In this document: positions 1-9,747 of the stretch, piece after piece | How positions within the stretch are numbered: the first letter of the stretch is position 1 | Layout of the letters: each line of letters starts with the position of its first letter | Assembly (NCBI GenBank): GCA_023412195.1 | Contig: JAEYNZ010000134.1 | Coordinates: forward strand, 1-55,649 | Direction: 5' to 3' | Source: Bacteroidota bacterium | GTDB taxonomy: Bacteria; Bacteroidota; Bacteroidia; Bacteroidales; Prolixibacteraceae | Length of the DNA: 55,649 bases | Notes under the pieces: generated by a model | The model's input: only the letters and a program-made list of their open reading frames with translations | Told to the model about the DNA's origin: nothing | The model's database searches: none | Program-made: the position numbers and the translations under genes

Positions 1-105
1 CAAATCACGGGAGAAATATCTACCCATGAGGTACTGGGACATATATTTAAGAATTTCTGCATCGGAAAGTAATCCCCTTTTCCTATAATATGGTTTATTC
101 ATCAT
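1..105 (-). CDS. 5' end of an unrecognised gene running off the window
   Basis: Read on the minus strand, an ATG-ATG at 105-100 opens a frame with no stop for 35 codons to the window edge. The peptide starts MMNKPYYRKRGLLSDAEIL and continues with a Met/Tyr/Arg-rich stretch. I recognise no family. It would be divergent from the ArsR gene, with about 280 bases between them. The plus strand in the same place carries only a 23-codon open tail ending at a TAA near 72, so either reading could be chance. Confidence is low because so little is visible. Confidence 0.35.
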   Translation of the reverse strand, partial: MMNKPYYRKRGLLSDAEILKYMSQYLMGRYFSRDL

Positions 106-332
106 AAACTATCAGCATATACTTTGTTATAGCTCCTTTATCCTGCAGAAAATTCTCATCATGGTATTTCTGAAATATTTATTTGTACATGGAAATTATA
201 AATGAATAGCTTTCCCAATCATGATCATCCTGTTTTTTGGCTTTATTGCCTCAATCAATTATCATCCAAATTTCAAACTCATTATAATGATGAGTAAAAA
301 ATAATCAATATAATCATAGGAAATTCAACATT

Positions 333-354
333 CATTTCGTTGTTTTGCGAAATG
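333..354. promoter_or_regulatory. Inverted repeat, candidate ArsR operator
   Basis: A perfect inverted repeat, CATTTCG - 8 bases - CGAAATG, lies 28 bases before the ArsR start codon. Position, symmetry and spacing suit autoregulation by a dimeric ArsR/SmtB repressor that leaves DNA when metal or metalloid binds. The assignment to this regulator is inferred from proximity. Confidence 0.55.
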
Positions 355-382
355 ATAAAATGCTTCATTTAACTAGAGTATT

Positions 383-712
383 ATGAAGAAAAAAGTTGAA
401 TTGCCACCTGATATTCATGAAATAGCTCAGATTGCAAAAGCAATGAGCCATCCTGTCAGGGTCTACATATTAAAAAAACTGGCGCAGTTTGATGCCTGCT
501 GTTACAGTGGCGACCTGGTTGATGAACTTCCCATAGGCCGGTCATCCCTGTCGCAGCATTTAAAAGAACTAAAATATGCCGGACTGATCCAGGGAGAAAC
601 CGAACCACCTTTTATTAAATATTGCCTGAACCGCGAAAAATGGCAATCTGCCAAAACCTTATTAAATCAACTTTTTATAGAAAACCAAAATGGAATGGAA
701 GAGGGAAATTAA
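383..712 (+). CDS. ArsR/SmtB-family winged-helix repressor
   Basis: A 109-residue protein with the ArsR fold: an N-terminal helix region with SHPVRVYILKKL (about 22-33) and a recognition helix around SSLSQHLKELKYAGLI (about 54-69). Such proteins repress metal or metalloid efflux genes and are released by ligand binding. The classic ELCVCDL metal motif is absent. A Cys-Cys pair at 39-40, just before the recognition helix, is the visible candidate ligand site. The gene overlaps the permease by 23 bases, so the two are surely cotranscribed and translationally coupled. The family call is firm; the ligand is not determined. Confidence 0.9.
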   Translation: MKKKVELPPDIHEIAQIAKAMSHPVRVYILKKLAQFDACCYSGDLVDELPIGRSSLSQHLKELKYAGLIQGETEPPFIKYCLNREKWQSAKTLLNQLFIENQNGMEEGN

Positions 713-2006
713 AATACTATTCTGGATTGTTGTAATCTTTGGCCTTGCCTATTTTATGCCCCTCGAAAGTGGCCGTTTCCGGGAGGCTATTATGGCAATG
801 TTTGATTTAACCCGGTGGTATGCCCGCGAGCATGTTATCTTGTGTCTTTTACCAGCTTTCTTTATTGCAGGTGTCATTGCAGTTTTTGTCAGTCAGGGTG
901 CTGTCATGAAATACTTTGGTGCAAGAGCAAAGAAATGGCTTGCCTATACCGTTGCTTCTGTATCGGGGACAATACTTGCGGTATGCAGTTGTACAATCCT
1001 TCCGTTGTTCTCGAGTATTCACAAAAGTGGCGCAGGGCTGGGACCGGCAATTGCTTTTTTATATTCAGGACCTGCAATAAACATCCTTGCCATTATTTTA
1101 ACAGCGCGGATACTGGGATTCGAAATGGGCGTAGCCAGGGTGATTGGTGCAGTTGTGTTTGCTGTTGTTATAGGTTTGGCGATGTCGGTTATATACAGGA
1201 AAGAGGAAAAAGCGAAAGAGAAGGAGCAGCTTAGTTTTCCGGAAACAGAAGAAAAACGTCCAATGTGGCAAACAGCATTTCATTTTTTTACATTGGTATT
1301 TATACTGGTTTTTGCCAATTGGGGCAGGCCAGGTGATGATGTCACCAATGGATTATGGTATTGGTTATGGTTTTATAAATGGCATTTGACCTCCTTTTTT
1401 GCAGTTATGTTGGTTTTATCATTAATCTTCATTTTAAAAATAAAGTGGCAGCATGTAATGATGGCAGCTGCAGCAACTGCAATTTCAGCTTTTATAAGCC
1501 CTACTCCCCTGGTACCGGTAGTAGTGGCTGTTATCGGGTTAAGTATAATTACCTTAACAGACAAGCATGACCCGAATAACCGGGAATGGACCATTTCCAC
1601 CTGGGATTTTACCAAACAAATCATGCCGTTACTTGCCATTGGTGTATTGATAGCAGGATTTTTACTAGGTTCTACACATGACGATACTGTGATGGCAGGT
1701 ATTATTCCCAACAGCTGGATTGCAAACCTGGTTGGGGGAAATTCAATCTTTGCCAATTTATTTGCTTCAATAGTTGGTGCATTTATGTATTTCGCCACAC
1801 TGACTGAAGTTCCTATTTTGCAGGGATTATTGGCTGCGGGTATGGGTAAAGGACCTGCACTGGCTTTACTGCTGGCAGGACCTTCTCTTTCACTGCCTAA
1901 TATGTTGGTATTAAGTGGAATTATCGGTACTGAAAAAACAGTTGTGTATGTACTTCTGGTAGTTGTTATGGCAACGCTCTCAGGTTTGATATACGGTGCA
2001 TTATAG
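690..2006 (+). CDS. COG0701-type permease (ArsP / SO_0444-like efflux)
   Basis: A 438-residue inner-membrane protein with two bundles of hydrophobic helices separated by a charged loop (about 168-190). The signature CSCTILPLF lies at about 99-107, followed by GPAINI. This Cys-x-Cys near the membrane is characteristic of permeases in the ArsP/UPF0718 group, known or proposed to export organoarsenicals or thiophilic metals. A second half-motif (LLAGPSLSLPNML) lies near the C terminus and suggests internal pseudo-symmetry. Coupling to an ArsR gene supports metal or metalloid efflux. The substrate (arsenic, copper or zinc) cannot be told from sequence. Confidence 0.85.
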   Translation: MEWKREIKILFWIVVIFGLAYFMPLESGRFREAIMAMFDLTRWYAREHVILCLLPAFFIAGVIAVFVSQGAVMKYFGARAKKWLAYTVASVSGTILAVCSCTILPLFSSIHKSGAGLGPAIAFLYSGPAINILAIILTARILGFEMGVARVIGAVVFAVVIGLAMSVIYRKEEKAKEKEQLSFPETEEKRPMWQTAFHFFTLVFILVFANWGRPGDDVTNGLWYWLWFYKWHLTSFFAVMLVLSLIFILKIKWQHVMMAAAATAISAFISPTPLVPVVVAVIGLSIITLTDKHDPNNREWTISTWDFTKQIMPLLAIGVLIAGFLLGSTHDDTVMAGIIPNSWIANLVGGNSIFANLFASIVGAFMYFATLTEVPILQGLLAAGMGKGPALALLLAGPSLSLPNMLVLSGIIGTEKTVVYVLLVVVMATLSGLIYGAL

Positions 2007-2161
2007 CAGGTGCAAATATGGTAATGGGACTAAAGCAACCGGAAGGACACAAGGTACATTGGAGAAGATGGTGACAAGTACTTGCAGTTTGCAGCCTGCG
2101 GCTTGTAGCCAAAATCATGCTGCTGAAATTTTGAAGCTTTCCCGTAATCAGAAGCAAGAAG

Positions 2162-5100
2162 CTACCAACTTAATTCAATAAATTTCGATTCAAATGGCTT
2201 TATTTTTAAATCACCTCCTGAAATTGGTTGCCCAAACACATTGACGGTTTTTTGTTCAAATGATTGATTCTCAGCATCACGAAGAGAACTTAAATCTGCT
2301 TCTCTCCCACTCACCTCCCGCACATGCAGGATACAGGAGCGGCTGTCATCTCCCGGAGCAGCACTCACCAGCAATAGATTCTCAGGCCAGCCTGAAATCA
2401 CAGAGCCTATCGTTGCTCCGCCACCTTCTCCACCTCCAGGAATGATTCTTGACAACATGGGAACCCTGTTACCCCATCCAAACCTGGTAGCTGAGTGCGA
2501 AGAAGGTTTTGATTCGCTTGAGATGGTATATTTCCATGTTATACCACCATGCTGACCGGCATTGAAATTTGTAACCCAATAATTGTTCATTGGCCACCCG
2601 TATATGTGTGTCGATTCAGGTATAGCTCCTGCTTTGTACCTGCCGGTGTTTATCCCTCCAAACTGCATCAGTGGAATTTCAGGTGAGCTAAGCATAATCT
2701 GTTCATTGTTGTTTGACAAACGCGCAAAATTCTGAACTGTGTTCCAGTCATTGGCTGAACCCGGAATCTGGTCAACTCCTGCCCTTATTTCCCCTCCCTG
2801 TACATCGAATGAGAGTATTCCATCCTCCAGTTGAAACGGAAATGCAATATAGATACCTTCGGGGTCGGTTACCATCTTTTTTTCCAAACTGTAAACCAAA
2901 TCAATCCTTTTGGTTGTATGGAACAGCCTGATCTCAAAACCATAGGCATCAGAAGGAAAAACAGCCCTTGTTTTTCCTTTGAACCGGATGGTATTCCAGA
3001 TTGGACCTTTATCAAATCCATCAATCCAGACTGAATCAAGCGATTCCCGGTTATAATTGTCAAGCTTGAAGGATTCCATCTGTGAACGGTTGTCGAGGGT
3101 TTCATATATAAATTCACCCAATGCATATTCACTGCGCGGATCAATAATTTCTTTATTTAACTGCTTGTCGAAAAGGCTTGAAATACCTCCCCTTTTTTTC
3201 TCTGCTGTAAGTTTATACCACTGGTTTTCCAGAATGTGCAAATCAGGGGCAGTGGTCTGTTCCATTATATTTCCTTTATCAACATGAACTTTTATCTGGT
3301 ATTTCCTGAACCCGAAAGCGGGAACATCATCCACCCATACCGCCCACATCGTACCATCGGAAAAATGTTCCACAGGTTGTGCCTTTGCTTCTTTTCCTTT
3401 TTCATCGACTATTTTAAAATCATGATACCTTGGAAGAATCTGATGATCGATATAAACTTCAAACAATCCGCCACGGTTCCAGTTCAATGTATTGTAGACA
3501 ACAAGCGACGGTTCTTTTTCCCGCTGGATATGACTTTGCAGCAGCCCCATGGCTTTTTCTCCCAACATTTTAGCACGACGGGCAGCTTCCCACGCATACG
3601 ATTCTTTTATTGCCCTCTGCTCCATGGTGTTTTCGCTAAATGGTTCCCTGACACTCCCATGATAACCCACTGTATGTTCTGTATAAAAAAGAAGGGCACT
3701 GTTGATGTCTTCAATATCCTTATTTGTATTATCCGGAACGACTGAACCCTGGAGGGCAGCCATAGTTAAACCGGCTGAATTGGCAATCAGGTCGGTTTGA
3801 GCAGTCCGTATTGCCGATACTTCGCGGGCAGATGCACCGAAGCCATCGGTCCACCAGTCGGGCCAGGCTCCCCTGATTACCTGGAATTCATTGCCATGAG
3901 CAGCTTCCATCTCTTCAAAAAATTCAGTGGCAGTGGCTGTTTTCAGTTTCGGCCATGCATACTTTTCGTTCCATTTCTGGATCATATCTGATGCCAGCAT
4001 TGAGGGCGGCGAATTGTCGGTCAAGAATCCTGAATGCTGAATCGAAATCAAATCATACGCATAACCCTTTCTTTCCAGATCGCTTAAATAAGTCAAAAGC
4101 TCATTTTCAAACTGGTTAAAATCGCCTGCATGGATTTTGAAGACCGTGTTGCCTGTCATGTAATGCTCAGCACGAAATGCCAGCATCCTGTTTCCGGATG
4201 GCGATTCCCACCAGAAAAGCGTTGGCAAATCAAAAGCAATCAGTGCCCGGTGCCCATGTGTGCCCATGTTCAGATACTTAACTCCCAGCCCATTGTAATA
4301 ATCGTTCAAACACCAGCCAATACCATTCACATCATTTTGCATGGCTACTTTCACTTCAAGCCCTTCATTTTTGAACCGTCTGATGGGTTTCAACGAAGCT
4401 GCCAGTGTTTGTTCATCGGGCAACTCATCGAAATTAAAGTACATGCCCGTTAGTTCTATCCGTCCTTCCTTTATTCGTTTCTTCAACCGTTCCACCTGTT
4501 TTTCCGGGCGGTATTTCATATATTCATCCACAGCCCACGAAGCTTCGCAGGTCCACCTGAATTTAGAATCGTCGGGATAAGAATCTGTAATGTCACAATA
4601 ATCGAGTGCATAATCGATGTATCGCAGGTGTTCGGCCAGGATTTCAGTCTGGGGCCGTGTATAGCCAATATCGGTGTGTGAATGCTGAACAAAATTCACC
4701 CTCCACTTTCTCACAGGTTTTAAAGTCAGGCTCCCTTCATCAGAAAAATCTCCCGCCTGCATGCTGTAACTCACTGTTGTTTCTTCTTTCACAACCGGCA
4801 ATTCCACCCTCACGTAATTGTACCCGAAATTAACGGGGGTTTCCTTAAACATGTTATTGTCCAGGAAAATCCTGGCAGTTGCCGGGGGCCCGAAATGGAG
4901 GATCCCGGCTACCCCAAGCTGGTGTTCTGCATTCCCGTCAACAATTGCAGGAAAAGCCGTGAATTTCATTCCACTTTTCACCAGAAACTTAAATGTCATG
5001 TACCAGGAAGTCTTTTTGAAATTCCCTCCAGTGACTTTGATGCGCAGGGGCTCACCGGTTTTCATATTTTTTGCAGGAATTTGCAGATACATAAACCCAA

Positions 5101-5533
5101 ACTGGTCACCAAACTGGTCGGTCATATCTTTTTGGAAGGAAAGTGTAGAGCCGTCACGGGCAGTTTTTCTCCAATGTTCAGCGCCATCTGTCTGGAATGA
5201 AAACATTTCCCGGTTATTAATTTCCACATCAAAACTGGTAAGCCCGGGAGAAGACCCTATGCCTGCCAGCCATACAAATGTCACCGTTTCTGTTTTTACA
5301 ATATCAGGAACCGGTGCCGTCAGCCATTCCATGGATGATTTCCCGTCGGTGGCACGGATGAGCATACATTCTTTCGCATCAGGGATTGATGAATGATAAC
5401 TGAAATCGCTGCCTTCAACTTTTTGACCGAATCCATTTATAATCAAGGTATTTTTTAAATCAGGTGCCTGTGCTGTTATGGCTGCATGGATAAACATTGC
5501 AACCAGAAATCCCATGGTTTTTTTCCAGTTCAT
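2162..5533 (-). CDS. Secreted glycoside hydrolase family 38 (alpha-mannosidase type)
   Basis: An 1123-residue protein with a signal peptide (MNWKKTMGFLVAMFIHAA, cleavage near AQA at 21-23), so periplasmic or exported. Residues 24-280 form a beta-rich N-terminal part. The GH38 catalytic region begins with the metal-binding motif HSHTDIGY at 284-291. AMQNDVNG at about 397-404 likely contains the Asp nucleophile (D401). The C-terminal half is beta-rich, as usual for GH38. The family cleaves alpha-mannosides with retention. The motif ends Gly-Tyr rather than the common Trp, so the exact substrate is uncertain. It converges with the permease and has no polysaccharide-utilisation (SusC/D) neighbours. 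Confidence 0.88.
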   Translation of the reverse strand: MNWKKTMGFLVAMFIHAAITAQAPDLKNTLIINGFGQKVEGSDFSYHSSIPDAKECMLIRATDGKSSMEWLTAPVPDIVKTETVTFVWLAGIGSSPGLTSFDVEINNREMFSFQTDGAEHWRKTARDGSTLSFQKDMTDQFGDQFGFMYLQIPAKNMKTGEPLRIKVTGGNFKKTSWYMTFKFLVKSGMKFTAFPAIVDGNAEHQLGVAGILHFGPPATARIFLDNNMFKETPVNFGYNYVRVELPVVKEETTVSYSMQAGDFSDEGSLTLKPVRKWRVNFVQHSHTDIGYTRPQTEILAEHLRYIDYALDYCDITDSYPDDSKFRWTCEASWAVDEYMKYRPEKQVERLKKRIKEGRIELTGMYFNFDELPDEQTLAASLKPIRRFKNEGLEVKVAMQNDVNGIGWCLNDYYNGLGVKYLNMGTHGHRALIAFDLPTLFWWESPSGNRMLAFRAEHYMTGNTVFKIHAGDFNQFENELLTYLSDLERKGYAYDLISIQHSGFLTDNSPPSMLASDMIQKWNEKYAWPKLKTATATEFFEEMEAAHGNEFQVIRGAWPDWWTDGFGASAREVSAIRTAQTDLIANSAGLTMAALQGSVVPDNTNKDIEDINSALLFYTEHTVGYHGSVREPFSENTMEQRAIKESYAWEAARRAKMLGEKAMGLLQSHIQREKEPSLVVYNTLNWNRGGLFEVYIDHQILPRYHDFKIVDEKGKEAKAQPVEHFSDGTMWAVWVDDVPAFGFRKYQIKVHVDKGNIMEQTTAPDLHILENQWYKLTAEKKRGGISSLFDKQLNKEIIDPRSEYALGEFIYETLDNRSQMESFKLDNYNRESLDSVWIDGFDKGPIWNTIRFKGKTRAVFPSDAYGFEIRLFHTTKRIDLVYSLEKKMVTDPEGIYIAFPFQLEDGILSFDVQGGEIRAGVDQIPGSANDWNTVQNFARLSNNNEQIMLSSPEIPLMQFGGINTGRYKAGAIPESTHIYGWPMNNYWVTNFNAGQHGGITWKYTISSESKPSSHSATRFGWGNRVPMLSRIIPGGGEGGGATIGSVISGWPENLLLVSAAPGDDSRSCILHVREVSGREADLSSLRDAENQSFEQKTVNVFGQPISGGDLKIKPFESKFIELSW

Positions 5534-6076
5534 CTTAAAAATGTTTTAATAGCCAAATCTGTTCCTTTTATGCATGATTGCTGACATACCATCAATGAAT
5601 GGCACAGGTAAAAATAGAAATATAACCAACAGCCGGCAGGAAATACAGAAACAAAATTCATTAAAGAAAGCAGGGAATCCTCCAGGCATAATTCCTCCTT
5701 TAGCTTCAATTTTCCTCCAGATAACTCTCTCCTCCCCTTTTCCAGTCCCTATATGCGTCATGGAATTGACAATGTTTGTCTCTGAACCTGACAGTGAATT
5801 TCTGAAAGACTACCTGTATCACTCAATTGGTAAAACCTCTGAACCAATCTGCCCTATAGTCTTGATCCTCTATTATATTCATTCATCTACCATTCCTGCC
5901 AGTCCGTCATCTAAAAAGATGTATCGGGCAATCAGCATAACAATAGACAAAAAGATACTTTAAATTTATTCATGAAGAATTATCCATCATGAAACGGGCA
6001 TGATTCGTTAAAACATTCACGGATGAAATTCATCATGCGGATTTTTTCCGGCCTTTAACATACAAATTTTACACAG
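5534..6076. other. Divergent intergenic region, no gene recognised
   Basis: This 543-base gap separates the divergently transcribed GH38 and haloperoxidase-like genes and must hold both promoters. Open frames in it have no recognisable content. A small inverted repeat, GATGAA-A-TTCATC at 6022-6034, lies 43 bases before the downstream start codon. It is too short to call an operator with confidence. Confidence 0.5.
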
Positions 6077-7450
6077 ATGAGAACAAAATTAAAACTACTA
6101 AGCAGCACATTAATCGTGCTATTCTCAATGTTGGCCTGCAGTGATCACGAAATGGAAGTGCCGGAGACAGTTGAACTTAAAAGAGCAAACAACGGCATGA
6201 TAAAGTCTTATAACAATGACATGGTTTTACAATGGAATGAAGCACTGAGTATGGCAATCGACGATAATGTGCCGGCTCCAGCCGAATCAAGGGTTTATGC
6301 AATGGTTACTTTAGCTGTGCACGATGCCTTGAACAATGTTGTGCCCAAATATGAAACCTATGCACTGGATAACGGATGGAATGACGGCAAAGAGGTTTCG
6401 AAGAAAACAATCTATCAGGCTGCCGATGCTGCTGTTGCACAAGCCGCACATGATGTTCTTGTTGCATTGGTTCCCGCCTTTCAGGACGAGGCGGATGAAT
6501 TATTAGCCTCCAGTTTATCAAATATTTCAAATTCAGAGGAAAAGTCGCTGGGAATCCAGGTAGGCAAAGATGCTGCTTCAGCCATTATAATAAAAAGGAA
6601 TAACGACATTTTGCCTGGATTTGGACCATACCCCCAGGGGACTGAACCTGGACAGTATAAATCAACCTTTCCTTTCCTTCCTCCCGTATTTCCCTGGCCT
6701 GCAGTATATGCCCGGTACTGGGGAGAGAATGAGCCTTATGGCATGTCATCAGGTGACCAGTTCCGTCCGGAGCCTCCGTATGAAATCAATTCACCGGAAT
6801 ATACGGCAGATTACAATGAAGTAAAAAGTCTTGGGAGCCTTACAAGTTCAGTCAGAACGCCGGATCAGTCATTAATGGCTACTTTTTTGACGGAGAATAT
6901 GCCCAGTATGTTGAACAGAGTTGCCAGGGAAATGGCTGTCAGCGAGAAATTGAATGGCTGGGAGACTGCCCGGCTATTCGCATTGATCCAGATGACTGTA
7001 GCCGATGTTCTTATCAGTATATTTGACGCAGCTTTTTATTACAACTTCTGGAGACCCATTACCGCTATCCAGGAAGGCGAAAGTGACGGAAATGTTGATA
7101 CAGAGGGAGACGCTGCATGGTCTCCATTAACCAGTGCCAGGCCAACACCACCCTTACCTTCCTATCCATCGGCGTATGCAGCAGCAGGAAGTGCAGGTGC
7201 TGAATTATTTAATATCTTTTTCCGAACAGATCAAAAATCCTTTTCGATAGGAAGCTACACTTTGCCCGGTGGACAAAGAAGCTACTCCAGTTTTTCCCAT
7301 TTTAAAACGGAAATGACCCTTTCCAGGATTTATGCAGGCCATAATTTCCGAAATGATCAGACCTCTGGAGCAGAGATGGGTGAAAAAATAGCAAAATTTG
7401 TTTATGATAATAATTTAGAGGAACTAAAACCTAATCAGTTAGTAAAGTAA
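6077..7450 (+). CDS. Vanadium-haloperoxidase-like PAP2-superfamily lipoprotein
   Basis: A 457-residue protein with a lipoprotein-type signal (FSMLAC, Cys21), so probably anchored in the envelope. It matches the vanadium-dependent haloperoxidase branch of the PAP2 superfamily: YNFWRPITAI at about 322-331, PSYPSAYAAAG at 361-371 and SRIYAGHNFRNDQTSG at 416-431. The family oxidises halides with peroxide, or has phosphatase relatives. The vanadate-binding His422 and Arg417 are present. The PSGH box reads PSAY (364-367), with Tyr where the acid-base His normally stands, so activity may be altered. The gene stands alone between convergent and divergent neighbours. Confidence 0.85.
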   Translation: MRTKLKLLSSTLIVLFSMLACSDHEMEVPETVELKRANNGMIKSYNNDMVLQWNEALSMAIDDNVPAPAESRVYAMVTLAVHDALNNVVPKYETYALDNGWNDGKEVSKKTIYQAADAAVAQAAHDVLVALVPAFQDEADELLASSLSNISNSEEKSLGIQVGKDAASAIIIKRNNDILPGFGPYPQGTEPGQYKSTFPFLPPVFPWPAVYARYWGENEPYGMSSGDQFRPEPPYEINSPEYTADYNEVKSLGSLTSSVRTPDQSLMATFLTENMPSMLNRVAREMAVSEKLNGWETARLFALIQMTVADVLISIFDAAFYYNFWRPITAIQEGESDGNVDTEGDAAWSPLTSARPTPPLPSYPSAYAAAGSAGAELFNIFFRTDQKSFSIGSYTLPGGQRSYSSFSHFKTEMTLSRIYAGHNFRNDQTSGAEMGEKIAKFVYDNNLEELKPNQLVK

Positions 7451-7472
7451 AGGAGTAAAAAAATACTTCATA

Positions 7473-8219
7473 TCATCCGTTATATATATCTTTCGGGTCC
7501 TCATGGGGAATCAGGTTATTGTTGCATGTAAGTTTTTTGTAGATATCATGATAACTTCTCCCTATGGGGATCTCGATTTTTCCAATTTCCACATCATCAT
7601 TTGTAAATGCAGTTACTTTGTGAATAGAAACAATAAACGACCTGTGTATTCTCAGAAATGAATTGTGGGGCAGCATACCCTCAACGCTGCTGATGGCATA
7701 CTTCACCTTCAGGTCGGCATCATTCTGCCTGTGAATCACGATATAATCCTTCCTACTTTCAATGTAGGTAATGTCATCCAGAAATACCTTCACCATTTTC
7801 CGGTCGGCCCGGAAGTACAGGAACCCGGTATTGTGTCCGTTTGCAGTCACAGGTTCGATACAACTAAAATGGCAGAACTTATTGACAGCCTTAATAAATC
7901 GCTCAAATGAAACCGGTTTTAATAAATAATCAACAGCATCGAGATCGAATGCTTCAATGGCATAATCCCTGTGGGCAGTTGTAAAAATCACTTTTGGAGG
8001 ATGCTGAATTGTTTTTATGAGTTGGGTTCCTAAAAGCTTAGGCATATTGATGTCAAGAAACATAAGATCGACTTTGTGGGTGTTCATGATTTCAATCGCC
8101 TGAAAGGCGTTGTTACAAATCCCGACGATTTCAAGATTCTCCAATGCTTTAATGTAGCTGGTGAGAATTTTAATTGCCGGTGGTTCATCATCCACTATGA
8201 TACATTTCCATATCTGCAT
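7473..8219 (-). CDS. LytTR-family response regulator
   Basis: A 248-residue two-domain regulator. The receiver domain has acidic residues D10/D11, a phospho-acceptor Asp56 in FLDINMP, and a conserved Lys in DYLLKP (near 100). The C-terminal half (about 135-240) is a LytTR DNA-binding domain with FLRIHRSFIVSI and IPIGRSY. It overlaps the upstream kinase gene by 32 bases, so the two form a cognate pair. Targets are unknown. The gene ends 22 bases from the convergent haloperoxidase-like gene. Confidence 0.93.
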   Translation of the reverse strand: MQIWKCIIVDDEPPAIKILTSYIKALENLEIVGICNNAFQAIEIMNTHKVDLMFLDINMPKLLGTQLIKTIQHPPKVIFTTAHRDYAIEAFDLDAVDYLLKPVSFERFIKAVNKFCHFSCIEPVTANGHNTGFLYFRADRKMVKVFLDDITYIESRKDYIVIHRQNDADLKVKYAISSVEGMLPHNSFLRIHRSFIVSIHKVTAFTNDDVEIGKIEIPIGRSYHDIYKKLTCNNNLIPHEDPKDIYNG

Positions 8220-9264
8220 ATTTTTTTTCTAAAGGGTCGAGATCAAGAACAAGGTCAACCACAAAAACTTCTTCCATCCTTTGTGCACTAAAGCTATATC
8301 TTTCAGCATATAGAAGCTCCAGTCGCTTCTTAACATTCAGTAAGCCTACCCCACCTTCTTTTGCCGGATGTTCATCTTCGATGCCGGGATCAATACTATT
8401 TACAAGCTTAAAATACATAACCGGCCCTTCCATTGAAATATTAAGGCTGATCCAGCATTGTTCAAGCTGAATACTGGTTCCATGCTTAAATGCATTCTCC
8501 AAAAACGGAAGAAGCAACAAGGGAGCAATCTGATACCGGCCAACATCTCCCGAAATTGTTACCGATACATCAAGCCTGTCGCCATACCTGTATTTTTCAA
8601 GGGCTATATAATCTTCAATCAAATGAATTTCTTTTATCAAAGGTATTTTAGAAGACTTACTCTCATAAATCATAAACCGTAAAAGTTCAGAAAGTTTCAT
8701 AACGATTTCAGGTGATTTGGGAGATGCTTCCAGGGTATGAGCATATAAACTATTAAGGGTATTAAATAGGAAATGCGGGTGAAGCTGGGCTTTCAGGCAT
8801 TGTAATTCTGCCTCTGATTTTTGTTTCTCTGCCTCGAGTGTCTGATTTTTTTGCTGATATAAGGATGACAGAAGCTTGAGCAACAGTGCAATGACGCCTA
8901 CATGGATAAATGGCATTAAAGTAGTGCCCACAGATGATTTTACGCCTCCGGAAGGAAAAGAACCCGGAAAGGAAAATTGTGCAAGATTTATATAAAGAAA
9001 ACATACTGCCAGGATAATAAACAAACCAATAAAGAAATATAAAAACTTACGTGTAAGCAGGTATTTGGGAACCAGGAAATACAACAAGGTATAAACCACA
9101 ACAAAAAATCCTGGTAAATAAAAGGATGCATTTTTAAACGATTGTACAGGATTGTTTTGTAGTCCGATACCCCAGGCAAAATATGTTACAATAAATATCC
9201 AAAACAACAGATGTAACATTATGCTGTTTGTCACAGAGCCCAAATCAAATCGCCTGGATGCCAT
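8188..9264 (-). CDS. LytS-type membrane sensor histidine kinase
   Basis: A membrane kinase with about four N-terminal transmembrane segments, a short coiled-coil linker (QQKNQTLEAEKQKSEAELQ), a His_kinase domain with H-box HPHFLFNTLNSLY, and an ATPase N-box LLPFLENAFKHG. It should phosphorylate the overlapping LytTR regulator. I chose the ATG at 9264 (MASRRFDLGS), which gives 358 residues with the first helix 14 residues in. The frame also opens upstream at 9369, which would add 35 residues. No sensory domain outside the membrane is visible, so the stimulus is probably membrane-associated. Confidence 0.88.
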   Translation of the reverse strand: MASRRFDLGSVTNSIMLHLLFWIFIVTYFAWGIGLQNNPVQSFKNASFYLPGFFVVVYTLLYFLVPKYLLTRKFLYFFIGLFIILAVCFLYINLAQFSFPGSFPSGGVKSSVGTTLMPFIHVGVIALLLKLLSSLYQQKNQTLEAEKQKSEAELQCLKAQLHPHFLFNTLNSLYAHTLEASPKSPEIVMKLSELLRFMIYESKSSKIPLIKEIHLIEDYIALEKYRYGDRLDVSVTISGDVGRYQIAPLLLLPFLENAFKHGTSIQLEQCWISLNISMEGPVMYFKLVNSIDPGIEDEHPAKEGGVGLLNVKKRLELLYAERYSFSAQRMEEVFVVDLVLDLDPLEKKYADMEMYHSG

Positions 9265-9369
9265 AGTTTTTGTATTAATCTCTATAGACAGAGTCCAGAG
9301 AATTAAATGTTTACCTATTAAAGTTACTGTTTTTTTTAAATATGATAACTTAAAATAGTATTTTTTCAA

Positions 9370-9747
9370 ATCTTCAGTTTACAATGCTCCTTTACAAAAA
9401 GCTTATAAGCAGTGCTGGGGCAAGTGACTGTTGGGAACTGAGAGACTGGGAGGACAATGTCCCTTTGGTCCCTTCCGTCACCAGAGTTATTATCCATTTT
9501 GCTGATGCCAATATTTTTAATGGAATTGCAGTTGGGTCTTTACTTAATGGAACCTATGTGCTACGGGGGAAGAATTTCACATTAAATGGGTAAAAGCATC
9601 TCTTTTTAGATTCTTTTTAAATAAGAAATATTACTAAATTCATTATAATCAGAATGTTGTAAAACATATCAGTTTTTAATATCATGGCATGCAATTTTGG
9701 AGCAGCAGGAATGACATCACACACTATTCACCTTAATATTACACACT
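9370..9747. other. Intergenic region before the manganese catalase
   Basis: This 378-base stretch holds a GGGAC-type repeat (next entry) and otherwise AT-rich sequence. An open frame at 9384-9593 runs straight through the repeat and has no family resemblance, so I do not call it a gene. Promoters for both the divergent kinase and the catalase must lie here. Confidence 0.5.
9412..9484. repeat. GGGAC-type inverted repeat, copy 1
   Basis: Imperfect inverted repeat of GGGACnnnn-like units. The left arm has GGGAACTGAGAGACTGGGAG and the right arm has GTCCCTTTGGTCCCTTCCG. It belongs to the same family as the copies near 10.7, 11.3, 13.6, 14.4 and 16.55 kb, but is more diverged. Confidence 0.6.

Noticed and set aside
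5574..5963. 129-codon open frame in the GH38/haloperoxidase gap
   Set aside because: No recognisable motif, overlaps the likely divergent promoters, and the peptide is low in protein-like pattern.
9384..9593. 69-codon open frame before the catalase
   Set aside because: It runs through the GGGAC repeat, resembles no family, and its composition follows the repeat.
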